From the NCBI RefSeq assembly GCF_000001735.4, contig NC_003076.8, forward strand, positions 1,798,001 to 1,862,000: a stretch of DNA of 64,000 bases. The letters run 5' to 3'. The position numbers and the translations under genes were made by a program. Origin of the DNA: Arabidopsis thaliana. Taxonomy: Eukaryota; Streptophyta; Magnoliopsida; Brassicales; Brassicaceae. Numbering within the stretch: position 1 is the stretch's first letter; every line of letters begins with the position of its first letter. The notes under the pieces are model-generated. The model was not told where the DNA came from. It did not search any database and saw only the letters and a program-made list of their open reading frames with translations. Shown in pieces: positions 1-11,939 of the stretch.

Positions 1-1313
1 GAAGCAAGGAACATCCAATATTCGATTGGAAACCAAGCTCTACTTCGAAACAGGTTCGTGTTTCTTCATCAAGCAAGTGCTTGTTTTTTTTATTAATCAA
101 TTTCATAACTTCATTACGTCTTCCAAGTCTCTGTTAGTCTGTTTATTTGTGGTTGTACAGAATACACTGGCTGGACTTAATTTAACTTGCCTTCTATAAT
201 TCTCTTTCGTATGTTTCATCGGTTTCAAACGTTTTCCATTGTTTACACAGGATGACCCGAGGGCTGCTTTTTCGTCTTTTGGATCTATTACGCCAACAGC
301 ATCATCCAAAAGTGAAGACTCTGCCTTGACACCTCCAGAAGCATGGGGTGGTGATAAATTTTCTGAGAAGTTTAACCAATTGGCCAATGAGAAATTTTCT
401 GATAAATTTAGCCACCTGCATGCACCTTCACGTCTCGCTGTTTCAAGCACAGGTGCTAGTACATCTGGATCAATGTTCTCTAGCTCTCGAGATTTCCCCT
501 TGTCGCATGGTCAGACAAACTTCGCAAACGCTAGCTTAGAATTCCCACGGATCAGAGACTTCTCTTCAACCTTTGAGACATCCTCAACACAGACAGACAA
601 CAACTTGCCTTCAAGCCCATTGTTTACAAAAGGCATCACAGCTCCTGGTAACATTGATTCGTTGAGGCTATCACCAAATTTTACTCGTAGGTTCTCAACA
701 TATGCTGAGAGAATCAGCACCACTTCTTCCTTTAGTGACGGGGCCTCTCTCAGTCTGGGTGGCTCACCCAAGATAAAGAAAACAGGCTCAGAAACGAGAG
801 AGGAAGTTTTAAATCATCTGTTGGCAAGACCAGAGACAGTAGTTGCAACAGAAGCAGGAGCTATGCCGCTTATGAATGTACGTAAAAGTTTCACAAAAGC
901 CTGAGAGTTCATATTGTTTGGATATCTGTAACTTCACTAACTTTTGCAAACCTGTAGCAGGGAGGGTTGAAGCAATCTCAAACGGATCAACAGCAAGTGA
1001 TGGGTAGTAGCAATTTCACGCTTCAGCTATTTCAAAGAACGCTCGAAGGAACTCTGGATTCTTTCCAAAACTCAATTCATGACGACGTAAGGAACCTTCA
1101 CATTGAGATCCTCAGACAGTTCCACATGCACGAGGTATCGTTTGCTCTTACTCGAATCTCATCCATGTCTTCTTTAAATGACTGAAACTGTTTCTTTTTT
1201 AACAGATGGAGATGTCGAAGGTGTTAAGCTCGATTCTGGAGAACCAAGCGGAGCAAATGAAGGAGTTAAAGTTGTTGCGAAAAGAGAATCAAGAGCTCAG
1301 ACAAAGGCTTTAG
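1..1313 (+). CDS. NEDD1: NEDD1 (gamma-tubulin complex targeting protein), 3' part
   Basis: The last four coding exons are visible: 1-53 (cut by the window edge), 251-877, 961-1134 and 1206-1313. All are joined in phase 0 by GT-AG introns and end at TAG 1311-1313 after ...RQRL. About 320 residues remain. They are Ser/Thr/Pro-rich and low in complexity, with repeated KFS motifs, followed by a heptad-like C-terminal helix (LQLFQRTLEGTLDSFQ, then ILENQAEQMKELKLLRKENQ). NEDD1 is a WD40 protein that recruits gamma-tubulin ring complexes to microtubules in spindles and phragmoplasts; its C-terminal helix binds gamma-tubulin. The WD40 part lies outside the window, so the name rests on the tail and on synteny (At5g05970 from memory). 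It is convergent with the folylpolyglutamate synthase gene. Confidence 0.85.
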
Positions 1314-1737
1314 GGGAGACCGTTGTGAGTTTTTTGTGTTTAAATGATGTGTGGATTTATATCTTTCTCTTTGGTACTCTTCATGTGTTCCTCTCCCCGA
1401 TCGAATCCGTTTTGATTTCATATTATGATTGATCCGTTTGGGTTTTGGTAGAGATCTTGTATAATTTGAAACACTGCGTTTCCTAATCTGGAGGAAGCAA
1501 ATCATTAACCATGTCACAACGTTTGCCAACATGTTTCCTTTTCTTTTTGTTAACTATTGCTCTTGAATTTGAAAAAGATCACCACAACTTTGTTAGTACT
1601 TAAGCTGGAAACTAAAACCGAAATAATACAAAATAGCTTTTAATAAGAAATGCCATCCTCTTCCACAGTGGGTACGGTGATTGGTGGATGACGACTCGTG
1701 TATTGAAATTTGAAAAGTGAAGTGTGTTTGTTTCTCT

Positions 1738-4700
1738 TCATTTTCTGATTAATCTCAGTACATCGCCCACAAGATGTAACGAACCAGTTACAAGGACCTG
1801 CACACACAAACAGTCCCTGAGCCATCTTACATTGCTAACTATTCATTATCCGAAAACTGAAAACCCGGATTGAACACTCGTTCAGAAAAAGGGGTTTGTT
1901 TTATACCTGGAAACGTGTGGCTGAGCTACTCTCATGTACAGTGTCCCTTAGACATTTTATTGCCATGGGTAGTGAAGTAAACACCTCACTGTTTCCATCA
2001 CTTTCACCATCTTTTTCTCCATCTGCGTGACCAAACAAGAAGAGTTAAGTTGAGATAACGATTGTGACGTGTTGATTTTATTCCATGATCATAAAGATTT
2101 AGGACTACCTCTTTCACTCTGCACAAGGCTTTCCCACACTTTCTGAAGTGTGAACTGCCATGACAAGTCAACCTGTGGATCATTCTCTGGCAAATCAGCT
2201 GCTGTACCAACCTTATGATACACCGACATGTTTGGTACAAACAATGCCTTCTTGAAATTGACACCTACATCAACCATTATTCAGCTTCTCTAACTATCCG
2301 TTTTACCTCAGGCCAAGTTTTCTGTTTCTACATTTTGTCTTTTGAAGACACAAGGGCTCACGAACTTACCGTATTTTGCGCACATATTCTTTAGATGTGG
2401 AAGCAGTAGATTTGGGTCCCGAACTGACATACAATTGAACAACAATATCTGCAAAGCAGCCAGATGCTCTCGTTCAGATATTTAAAAAGCTGAGAAACTA
2501 GAGAAAGACAAGCATAGACATAAGAAGATACTCTAAACCCAATCCTTTTCCTGTGAATTCATTCAGTCTCTCATATGATTTATAAATCCAAGACAGACCA
2601 CGAAACCCGGACCTTACCTGTTCACAGGTTTCATTTGACCATTTATCATGAGAGGATCCTGCAGAGCCATTAACCAAATGTCCTGAACTCCCTGACTGGT
2701 TGTCTCCCTTAACCGCAACCGAAAACCATTTGGCGCATGCTTCCATGCTTTCTGGACTGTGAGCTCCATCCAGATAAAATACTAGATCTCCTGAAGTCCG
2801 AGATTCAGTATATTGATCAGGGACGACCTGTGCTCGTCCTTGCAAACTCGCTGTAGCTAACCCTTTGATGAATTTCTCAGGCAGAATACTCTAATTCGAA
2901 GAAGAATGTCGAAAAAGGGATGAAATTCACAAATGAGAGAAGGGCCAAGATACAAACTGTGAGTAAGCGTAAAGACGGAAAAGAGCATTTTACCATCTGA
3001 GTCCGACTCGGAACTTCTAGTTTACCAATTTGCTGAAGCCAGATAGAGGCAAGCGAAACTGCTAGACCAGCATTGACATATTGGTGTTCCCCATCAAGCC
3101 CAAGTTTCTGACCACTTAACAGCCTTGCGGTTAGTGGCTGCACCACTTCGAGATTCACCTGTCAATATGATGTTAAAGCTTCTCAAAAACACTTACCTAC
3201 TTTCAAGATCTGTCAATAGAATGTTGAATCATCTCCGCAAAAGCACCCACTCTTACTTTCACAGATCAAAAAAGCTAGAATGGGACTATAACTAATGCAC
3301 ATATTTGTGGACACATTGATTTCTCATTATTTACCGTAAAAGAATGGTAGATCTAAAGCACTACAATCAACCACGCAGGACATAAACAGAAACTATATAT
3401 ATGTACATACATTGTCTACCAAATTTAATGACCATAGTGCTCATTAATTAAAATTGAGCGTACTTCTGTTTCGGAAGCTTTCTCTTCAAGGACACGCATG
3501 GCTTCATCAGGTTGGGGCACTGTGAAAGCTGGAACTCCAAGCTGAAATATGAACAATGAAGATGAGGCAACTATGGAGAATATTGCTAAGTTACAATTTA
3601 ACAGAGTTATAGCCACCTTGAAAATTCCAGCCTTCTCACCAGCAATTTTTCCAAGTGTATCACCTGTGATGCATTCCACAGATAAGAAAGAAATTATAAA
3701 AACGAAATGTAACTCAAAATATGTCTGCTCATTTAATGCAAGCATAGACTTCATGCTTTAAAGTTCTGATATGAAAAAAAAAGAGTAGAGGCATGGACAA
3801 TATTCGTATGGCATGCTGAGAAGATTCCAGTTACAAACCTAGAATTTCCATGTGGTCATATCCGAGTGAAGAAATACCACATACCACAGGTTTCTGAACC
3901 TGTAACAAGTCAGTAGTAAATCACCATGAGAACTTAATTAGGCACAAGAAGCTCTACTTACACCCGTCCTGAAAGTTATTCATATTTTAGTAATTGGAGT
4001 CTTTTGAGGATATTACTATACTTCAGTATACGATTAGTTAAGGATTTGGGTTCCGATCTTATCTAAGGTTTTCATATAACTTTCCTCTTTCGTAATTCAG
4101 GATGTTAGGTAAAGGGATATGTTCAGACAAAAGCATTTCAGCTGAAAAAAGGTCAAACATACCGCATTGGTGGCATCAAACTTTCCACCTAATCCAACCT
4201 CCAATATAGCAGCATCTACCTGCATAAAGAAGCAAAAAGCAGAACCCCTTATATCAATAAAGAGAACATGATGTTAGTTTATCTATCATGTCACTGAGTA
4301 AGAAAAATAGTCAGCCAAGGTAAAGACTGGTATCAAACCTCTTCTGCAGCAAATATTTTAAAAGCTAGCAATGCAAGGAAGCGGAAATATGTAGGCATTG
4401 GTATCTCCTCGTTAGTTCTCTCCTGCAAATCAAATAGTCGGCAACCTTGTATTTTGAGTAAAAAACTAAAGCATGTATCTTAATTTGCAACTATGCACAC
4501 CATTGTAAATTCTTATGAGTTCATATCATGAAATACTCAGACCGCAAAACAAAAGGTGACTTCAACAAGATACAGGGAAGACACTATACATGAGCTCTAC
4601 CGCATCACCACCCCCTCGATGAAAATAGTTCCAATAATACAATTTCTCTAAGTACCAAAACTTCAGTACTGAACACCATGGTTTTAAGCTAAAATGGAAA

Positions 4701-6441
4701 AACAAAATAAGTGTTCATGAAAAAGGGTGTTTTACATGTTTATCACATTCTATATGGCTTTCATCACTAAGATTCCAAGTTTACAGAACGTTACTAACAA
4801 CTAGTCTACTAGTCAATCGAGATAACCAAACTACAGATATTGAGTTCAAAACAAATGAATCAAATAGCTGAACCTTCTTTTCTCACGAACATACCTTGAG
4901 CCTGTTATAGCACCACCAGAAATATCCCAAAAATTTCTCTTCACTTATGTCCACACTGCAGCAATAAATAGAACATATCAGATTAAGCGAATATAAGCAT
5001 TTCTCAGTAAAGAAGAGTGAAAAACAGGATTATGCTAGCGAAGTATTGTTGGTTCCTGATTATATGAGGGCCGGTAACTATATATTTATTTTCTCAAAAT
5101 TTTCAGCAAACTTAGAAAAACTTACCCATCCAAACGAAATCTTTCCCGGACATCAATGAGGTGAGGTGAAGTGAAGAGTCCAGTTCGAAAGCCATAGTTT
5201 CGAATAATAGACTCTGTAAAGGTACATGTGGATCCCTTCATGCCACATAAGAAACAAAAAGGAATACTGTTAGGTGCTGGATCAGATAGTAATCAGCCAT
5301 GCTAACAATGAACCACTTTCATCAAACAAGTTCACTGAAGGTTTGAATCAAAAAGTAAGCAAGTACTAGTTTCATAACAATTTCCTTTGTGCTATCCCAA
5401 ATCTACTATCACATAAGTGATATGAGTCAAGATTAAAGTAGCAACTTTTGCAAAACTGACACTCCATCAGATGAAACCATACGCATCTCCAAGCATGCAA
5501 GGATCTCAAAACCAATGTTCTTCTCGCACTCACTCAAATTGGAAAAAAGCTCAAGATGACTCAGTCCAGAAACGTATCTCTAATCCCCACAGAGCAAAAA
5601 CCTTAGGCTTCTTCTGACAAAGCAGTCATAAGGACGTAACGGTCACAACTAGTGTAGAAGCTGACACGAATTCAGAAGATATCTAACTAACTAACTAAAG
5701 TAACAAAACCAACTCCTAATATTGACAATAGATGATTTAGTATCATTTATTGAGCTTTACCAGAAAAAGTAAAGTTGTTGTTGTTACCTTGCCTTTGGTA
5801 CCAGCGACATGAATAACATTCATCTTTAAAATGTCTTCTTCCAGGTCAAGTAGCTGCCAAATTAATTACAAGAAGCGTATTCAATCAGAAAATAAAACAA
5901 AAGGTGCAATAAATATTCAAAACTCTACGAGAATCCAATCGAAAAGAGAAACCTTGAGATAATCAAAGACTAACTCAAAGCGATCCCCTTTATTGCTCTT
6001 ATCAGCACGACTTCGTTTCGTGATCAAAGACGACAAAGCAGCCAACGCTTCCTCATATGAATCACCTCCTGTCACCAACAAAAACAAACAAGTGAACTCG
6101 ATTCGATTACTGTTATCATCAAGTGAGGAAGAGCTAGAGAAGAATAAGAAAATCAATAACAAACCTTGAGCTGCCATGTCGATCTGCTTTCTTAACGAAT
6201 GAATCTGAAACACGAATAAGAGAGAATATCAGAGATGCCGAAACTCCGAGATTCTCGGAATATGAGAGACAGAGAGCGAAAGAGAAAGGGAAACCTGAAA
6301 AGAGAGAGGAGATGGTAGGTGAGGCTGGTGGTGTTGGTAGTGATGGTGGAGCCGAAGAGTGAGAGGAATCGAGAGTTGACAGAGAAAGGCAGAGCTCAAA
6401 CGGCACGATGTGGTTCGAGGTACTATCGAAACTGCAAACAT
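1738..6441 (-). CDS. DFB: Folylpolyglutamate synthase, plastid form
   Basis: Seventeen coding exons were read on the minus strand: 6295-6441, 6165-6204, 5953-6068, 5788-5853, 5126-5235, 4895-4955, 4339-4422, 4163-4219, 3839-3899, 3617-3663, 3464-3541, 2994-3158, 2618-2890, 2370-2448, 2109-2264, 1907-2022 and 1738-1797. They sum to 1716 nt, 571 aa plus stop. The enzyme adds glutamates to tetrahydrofolate using ATP. Visible family motifs are the Mur-ligase P-loop [10 protein letters not shown] split across exons, [44 protein letters not shown] and [11 protein letters not shown]. The first exon encodes 49 residues rich in Ser, His and Arg, consistent with an organellar transit peptide; Met codons after it (for example in IDMAAQG) could start a shorter form. 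From memory this is At5g05980 (DFB/FPGS1), the plastid isoform that matters for postembryonic root growth. Confidence 0.95.
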
Positions 6442-6615
6442 TCTCTTGTCACTAACATTGCTACACTTCTTTTGCTTTTTGTTTACTCTTTTTCGGCAAT
6501 TTGTTGACGAAAGCGGCGCATCACAAAGACGAAAAAAAAAAAAAAAAAAAACAGAGCGCATCACAATTTTGTTAAGCTTCCTTATTAAATACAAACTTAA
6601 TTGAATTAATAAAAA

Positions 6616-6688
6616 GTCTGGGTGGTGTAGTCGGTTATCACGCTAGTCTCACACACTAGAGGTCCCCGGTTCGAACCCGGGCTCAGAC
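6616..6688 (+). tRNA. tRNA-Val (anticodon CAC)
   Basis: A 73-nt cloverleaf without intron. The acceptor stem GTCTGGG pairs with CTCAGAC (one G-T). The anticodon stem CTAGT/ACTAG encloses the loop CTCACAC, giving anticodon CAC (Val). The T arm has GGTTCGAACCC. A run of T (6690-6696) right after the gene is a Pol III terminator. It lies between the divergent DFB and PRA1.A2 genes. Confidence 0.95.
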
Positions 6689-6880
6689 ATTTTTTTACTC
6701 TTTTTTTTGGGATTTTTTAGTTTGCACGTGGGGACTCACTCGCACACGTGTGTACTAATCTCCATTTCTTAGGCAAAAGCAAACCGGAGAACCAAACAAT
6801 CACGAATCGTGTAATCAAACTCATCGGAGTCTCTCGAATTCGTCTTTGAAGAGGAAGAGAAGAGAAGAGGCGAGGGAGAT

Positions 6881-8559
6881 ATGGATTGGGACAACGTAGC
6901 AGCTGAGGATGTGATTGAGGCGCTTAGAGAAGTTGAATGGTCGACGCCTCCTCGTTCGTTTGGCGAGTTCTTCTCTAGATTCGCGTTCCCTCGCTCTTTC
7001 TCTAAATGGAAGAGCCGTCTCAAATGCAATCTCTACTAGTATTACCTCTCTCTCTTTCTCAATTTCTGTCTGCGTCGATAGGATTTATGATTTTGATCTT
7101 GTGTTGATTTTTGCTTGTTTTATATGTGTTGCAGCTATAGGACGAATTACTTTATCTTGGTGATTTTCGTTCTGGGTAAGTTATAGTTTTGCAGAATTTT
7201 ATTGCTTTTAGCTGTATTTTTGGGAATTTGGGTTTTGATCAAGATCTTGTGCAGTTTGTTAATCCATGTTTGTGTTGAAACAGGTCTTGCGCTTGTTACG
7301 AGACCTCTGGCTCTTGTGGGTGCTGCTCTAACAGCTTTAAGTATAGCTTTCCTTAACGACAGGTACCATCTCATGTGACTTGTTTTGGTTTCTACTTATA
7401 TATATCTGCTCTGCAATGCGTTTAAGGCTTCATGGTAATGTGAAGTTGGTGTAGTTTTGCATGAATTAGAAGGGTATTAGGCTACTTTGTATACAGTGCT
7501 TTCTCTTCAACTGGATTCTTAGTATTGGATTCGAATCATCCGATAGGTTTTTATGATCTGTGATTTTTGAAATTTGAGTGTTTCGTGGTGGCTAGTTCCA
7601 TGTGTATTCATATGAACTTCATGGTCGTTTGTTCCATTTGTATTCACATGCATTGGTAGATATTAGGCTCCTTTGTATATAATGGTTGCTCTAGAACTGG
7701 ATATCAGTATTGGAATTGATAGGTTTTCTAATTTTGGTTCTTGAAGTCTTGAGTTTTTCAAGTTGGTATGTTCTATTCCCGCTGTGGCGATTTGATGTTC
7801 ATGTTAGAATCATACATCGATGTTAGTTGCTTTTTTATGAGATTGGATCAGAAAGTATTGTAGTATGTGGTTGTGTGTGTGTGGTCCGCTCCCTAGCATA
7901 ATCTATTAGTTTTTCAAACTTAACGGGGTTAAATGTTGTCTTTTGCAGTTTTGCAGCTAGTTTTAATGAGAAGTTTATAAGAACGATTAGGCATTTCTCC
8001 CCACACATGGCTGCAAAAATGAGACCTCCCCACATGTGAGTTCCATATTAATTAGGTTCATGGAAGATATAAATAGGGTTCGTAGTTACATTTGTAATTT
8101 TATTTAATATGTGATCACTGCAGGCCTGTCATCCGTGGAAGATCGACAGCAAGAAAGACAGTATACGTTTGTGGGAAACCGCGATGGGTATTCGTTATTA
8201 CTTTCCTTACAGGTACTTGAATACTCATAATTCCTCTTTATGTAGTTAATGTAATATTGGTGTTAAAAACTGATCAATGTGTTAATTTTCTCATGTATAT
8301 ATAGCCAGTCTTGTCATGTGGTTTTCTTCCTGCGGTTTGTTGTGGGTCCTCTATGCACTTCTCACTTCCCTTGCTGGTAAAGTTATTCCTCCTGTTTGAT
8401 CATAGATGTCCTTTGATGGAGTTTATGTTTTGACCTTAACATTTTTTCTCCACAGTGATCATTGTTCATGCAAGCATAAGAACCCCAAATCTCAAGGCAC
8501 GCTTAAACACATTCCGTGAAGAATTCCGGGCTGTCTGGCGTAACTACAGTGAACTTTAA
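6881..8559 (+). CDS. PRA1.A2: PRA1 family protein A (PRA1.A2)
   Basis: Seven exons were read: 6881-7038, 7135-7175, 7284-7362, 7949-8035, 8124-8212, 8305-8376 and 8456-8559, 630 nt or 209 aa plus TAA. PRA1 proteins are small four-pass membrane proteins of the ER-Golgi-endosome system that interact with prenylated Rab GTPases. The sequence shows the usual layout: a soluble N-terminus with SFGEFFSRFAFPRSFSKWKSRLKCNL, two paired hydrophobic hairpins (YFILVIFVLGLALVTRPLAL and VFVITFLTASLVMWFSSCGL) and a hydrophilic tail with RTPNLKARLNTFREEF. Subfamily A members lie apart from the more abundant B group. Intron 3 (7363-7948) holds a direct duplication. The locus is At5g05987 from memory. Confidence 0.9.
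7476..7765 (+). repeat. Direct duplication inside PRA1.A2 intron 3
   Basis: Two diverged copies about 186 bp apart share the order ATTAGGCT-CTTTGTATA, CTGGAT, CAGTATTGGA or TAGTATTGGA, GATAGGTTTT and TTGAGTTTTT or TTGAGTGTTT. The block GTTCCAT-TGTATTCA-ATG is also doubled (near 7596 and 7630). This indicates an old tandem duplication within the intron. Confidence 0.6.
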
Positions 8560-8910
8560 GTCACAGGTCGCGCTACACAATCTAGAAACAAACAAAACAG
8601 TCATCTGACAAGTGAGGGGATGCTTTCCCTCAACCATGTTCGCAGTTTATTCTTATGATGGCAGATGTAGCTCTATTTTTACATGGTTAAGATGGTTATT
8701 GGCAGTTCGATAGCAGACAGAATAGATTCACTTGAAATAGTGGACATACTTGACCAAGTTACTTCTAATTGGTGTAGTGATGTTTATACTTTTCTCACTG
8801 TCTCACAATACTCTTTTTTTATATAAATAGATCCAAACATAATTGAATGGTGTTTCAAGTACAAAATTTGGAAGACAAAGAGCATCGGAAAATAACATTG
8901 TTTTCTTATT
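8560..8910. other. Convergent 3' region of PRA1.A2 and the p32 gene
   Basis: About 350 bp between two stop codons facing each other. It should contain both 3' UTRs. AT-rich stretches such as TTTTTTTATATAAATA near 8814 could serve 3'-end formation. No other gene is visible. Confidence 0.5.
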
Positions 8911-9895
8911 TCAATACTTGACAAAGTTCTTGAGAGATTTCAACCACAGTAAGTGCTCTCTACTATCCTTGTTGATCATGTACTCGTGCAAGAAGTTGAT
9001 CATGCTCGGCTTTATCCCTCTAATCTCAATGTACCTATGGAAAGCCTTCCTTAGCTTTTCATCCAAAACCCTGCAGAAAGAAACCATCAAAGATCATCGC
9101 TTTGATTCTGGTAACATCAAAAGCTTAAAACTTTTTCTTCTATTACCTGAAGGAAGGTCCTTCATAAGCAAGCTCATCTTTGGAAGGATCATCAGGAAAT
9201 GTAACCCACATGTCCTTGATCGCAATCCTGTCTGGAAAAGCAGTACATCTAAATTCCAAACTTGGTCCTGTCTTCTTGGAAAGAGTTACTAAGAGAGGCA
9301 CATTCGATTGCTTAGGCTTCAATGGCTTATCCTCATCTTCATCTTCTTCATTCTCTGCTTCTTCCTCATCATCTTCATCATCTTCTTTGTCACCAGTCAC
9401 AAGATTAGTCATGTGTACTTCAACTTTAACAGTCTCTCCTTCATATTCTCTAGTCAATGTCACAATCTTCCCTCCTGGTTTGTCTTCCATTTCGAAAGGG
9501 AAGCCACTTGGAGTTTCTTCAACCTTTATTCAAACAAAAGAAGAAACAGAGAGATTACACACCATTGCCATTGAAACAGAGCTTCACGAAACACATAAAT
9601 CTTAATAAACAAAATTTGCAGAAACTAAAACATGAAAATGGTAAGGATTTACTCGATGATAATCATCAGCTTTCTCGGCGTATCCAATCTCCTCTTCAAT
9701 GATTCGAAGAAGCGGATCAGTTGGAGAAGCTCTCTTTTTGGTCGATGTGGTAAATGGAACATTCCGGTCAACCGACGGCGTCAGATGTCGCCTCCGGCCA
9801 GAAGCGGACTGGTCCAACAATGAGTAAACGAAAGAACGGTTTTTCCAATAACTTCCCACAAACCGAGAAGCTGCGCGACGTACAAGAGTCGCCAT
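8911..9895 (-). CDS. Mitochondrial glycoprotein / p32-MAM33 family protein
   Basis: Three exons on the minus strand: 9653-9895, 9147-9523 and 8911-9070; 780 nt, 259 aa plus TGA. The N-terminus (MATLVRRAASRF, with many Arg and Ser and no acidic residues at first) fits a mitochondrial presequence. The body has the p32 features: a long acidic stretch (KEDDEDDEEEAENEEDEDED), a beta-sheet region with PLLVTLSKKTGPSLEFRCTA, and paired C-terminal helices (LDEKLRKAFHRYIEIRGI and INFLHEYMINKDSREHL). p32/gC1qR/MAM33 proteins form acidic homotrimers in the mitochondrial matrix and support mitochondrial gene expression; the specific role of this member is not known to me. Likely At5g05990. It shares its upstream region with eIF3g. 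Confidence 0.9.
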
Positions 9896-10168
9896 TTTTT
9901 TTGTGTTGAAGCTCAAATTGGAAGAGTGAGGGTTTTTATTTCCCTTTAGGGTTTAATATAGCAAATTACAAATTTAGCGGGACTTAAATTAAAAATCACA
10001 GAAAATCAGGACCGGCTAAAAATACGGGCCAATATGGGCCTAGTGGCCCATTACGACATTAAGAGACCGTTTCCATAATCCGAAACCCTAGTTTGCTTCT
10101 GTCTTTAGTTGTTGCCTTTTAAACTAAACTAACGAACTTAATAAGCGGCATATCTAAATCTGAGAAAA
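9896..10168. promoter_or_regulatory. Divergent promoter, p32 gene / eIF3g
   Basis: Only 273 bp separate the two start codons. Within them are two site II motifs in opposite orientation, TGGGCC at 10035-10040 and GGCCCA at 10045-10050, plus telo-boxes on each side: TTAGGGTTT at 9946-9954 facing the p32 gene and AAACCCTAG at 10083-10091 facing eIF3g. Site II plus telo-box is the standard plant arrangement for translation-related and mitochondrial genes. No obvious TATA box was seen. Confidence 0.65.
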
Positions 10169-11742
10169 ATGGCGATTGATACGATACAAAAAACAAAAAA
10201 GCTTCGGTGGGGAGAAATTGACGAAGAAGAAGGCGACTATGATTTCCTTCTTCCGCCTAAGCAGATGATTAGTCCGGACCAGAACGGTGTAAAGAAGGTG
10301 ATTGAGTACAAATTCAACGAAGAGGACAAAAAGGTCAAAATCACTACCACGACCCGTGTTCAGAAGCGAGCTCTCACCAAACAAGCCGTGGAGCGACGGA
10401 GCTGGAATAAGTTCGGAGACGCAGCTCATGAAGAATCCAGTAGTTACCTCACAATGCGTTCAACAGAGGATATCATCTTGGAACGAATTAGAGCTCCTGG
10501 TAAAATCTTCAACTTTGCATTTTAGTTTGTTAGGATTCGTTGTTATTATGCTCTGTTTTGATTAGGGTGGCTAATTAGCCAGTCACATGTTAGCTTTATG
10601 GCTACTGTTTGTGTGAATGGTCAGTAAGCACACCTATAGCAATGTCGTTGGTGATTCGTTTCAACACTAGAACAGGATTTAACCCAGTTTTTGGTTATGG
10701 ATCATCAACTATATCTTTGGTTCAAGTTTTTTTTTTGTAACTGTGTAACATAACAAAGGTGCCCAATTAGCCGATCACATATTAGCCATATATGGCTGCT
10801 TCTTTCTGTGATTGGTCAGTATGTCACCAATATAAGTATCTTGTTGGTAGCCTTTTCTGAATGTGGACAAATTCTGTGTTCTCTTTTCTAGGCTATTAAC
10901 TGTACACATTCAAGTATTCATTTTTACATAAGTTTCTTTATAGGTGGACACGTTAGTCAGCCATATTGTTCTATATGTGGGTGGCCGTAATGCCCACCTA
11001 GATGTTTTGTTGGTGGCTTCTTGCACGAAAGTAGATTTCTGCTTTCACTTTATAGCTGCCAACTACATTTTTAGTTTTTGCATTACCATCTTAAAGGGTA
11101 GTATTATTTTGAGGTTTTAAGATGTTTATTCTTTTGAATATCTCAGGTAGCAACGCGGAACAGTCGACCGTATCAGGAGATAGCATGTCTCAGTTGGGCA
11201 AACCGGGTGCGGTCCTCATGGTCTGCAGGTTATGCCAAAAGAAAGGTGACCACTGGACATCAAGATGCCCACAGAAGGATCTCTTATCCTTAATGGACGA
11301 GCCTTTAACAGCAGAAACTTCTACATCGACCATAACTGGAACTGGCAGGGCGGCTTATGTCCCGCCAAGCATGAGAGAAGGTGCAGACAGAAAAGCTGGT
11401 GGTTCAGACATGAGGAGTAGACATGATGAGAACTCTGTCCGTGTGACTAATTTGTCTGAAGATACCCGTGGACCAGATTTGATGGAGTTGTTTCGTCCGT
11501 TTGGTGCTGTAACCCGTTGTCATGTAGCCATTGATCAGAAGACAAGCATGAGCAGAGGATTTGGTTTTGTCAGTTTTGTGAGCAGGGAAGATGCACAGCG
11601 AGCAATCAACAAATTGAATGGCTATGGTTATGATAACCTCATTCTTAGGGTTGAATGGTCCACTCCTAAAACCCAATTAGATCCGTTTTCATTCGCTGAT
11701 TATAATAATCTTTGTAAGTTGTTGAATATATGTCATTCATGA
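10169..11742 (+). CDS. EIF3G2: Translation initiation factor eIF3 subunit g
   Basis: Two exons, 10169-10499 and 11147-11742, give 308 aa plus TGA. eIF3g is a subunit of the eIF3 complex on the 40S ribosome and helps scanning and reinitiation. The sequence has the conserved N-terminal eIF3g region (KLRWGEIDEEEGDYDFLLPP, about residues 10-30), a CCHC-like knuckle CRLCQKKGDHWTSRCP (C-x2-C-x5-H-x4-C), the YVPPSMRE motif, and a C-terminal RRM with RNP2 VRVTNLSED and RNP1 SRGFGFVSF. The C-terminal tail after the RRM (about DPFSFADYNNLCKLL onward) is short and unlike the standard end, so this is a somewhat divergent paralogue. Likely At5g06000. Confidence 0.92.
10563..11040 (+). repeat. Three diverged repeats in the eIF3g intron
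   Basis: Starting near 10565, 10758 and 10945 the intron repeats a unit of about 90 bp that recurs roughly every 190 bp. The first two match best: GGTG..AATTAGCC..TCACAT.TTAGC..TATGGCT..TTTGTGTGAATGGTCAGTA against ..TTCTGTGATTGGTCAGTA. The third, GGTGGACACGTTAGTCAGCCATAT, is weaker. The intron is 647 bp, long for this gene neighbourhood. Confidence 0.55.
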
Positions 11743-11939
11743 TTATAAGTTCTCGCGATACATAGTAATTCATGTTGGGGTCTCGTATGCAAGTTCCTAC
11801 TAAATGTATTTCGGTTGAATACGTGCAAAAAAAGTAATAAAACTCTCTTTATTACGGCAAGCATGTTACTTAGAAATGATCATAAGGGAAGGACCAAGTA
11901 AGGGCAATTAATCAAGTGAATATCATCAAATTCAAAGAG
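11743..11939. other. Short spacer
   Basis: 197 bp between the eIF3g stop and the next start. No motif stands out; it probably holds the 3' UTR of eIF3g and the leader of the next gene. Confidence 0.4.

Noticed and set aside
9180-9605. 141-codon plus-strand open frame with a long Ser run
   Set aside because: The Ser run is the reverse complement of the acidic stretch in the p32-type gene, which splices cleanly on the minus strand.
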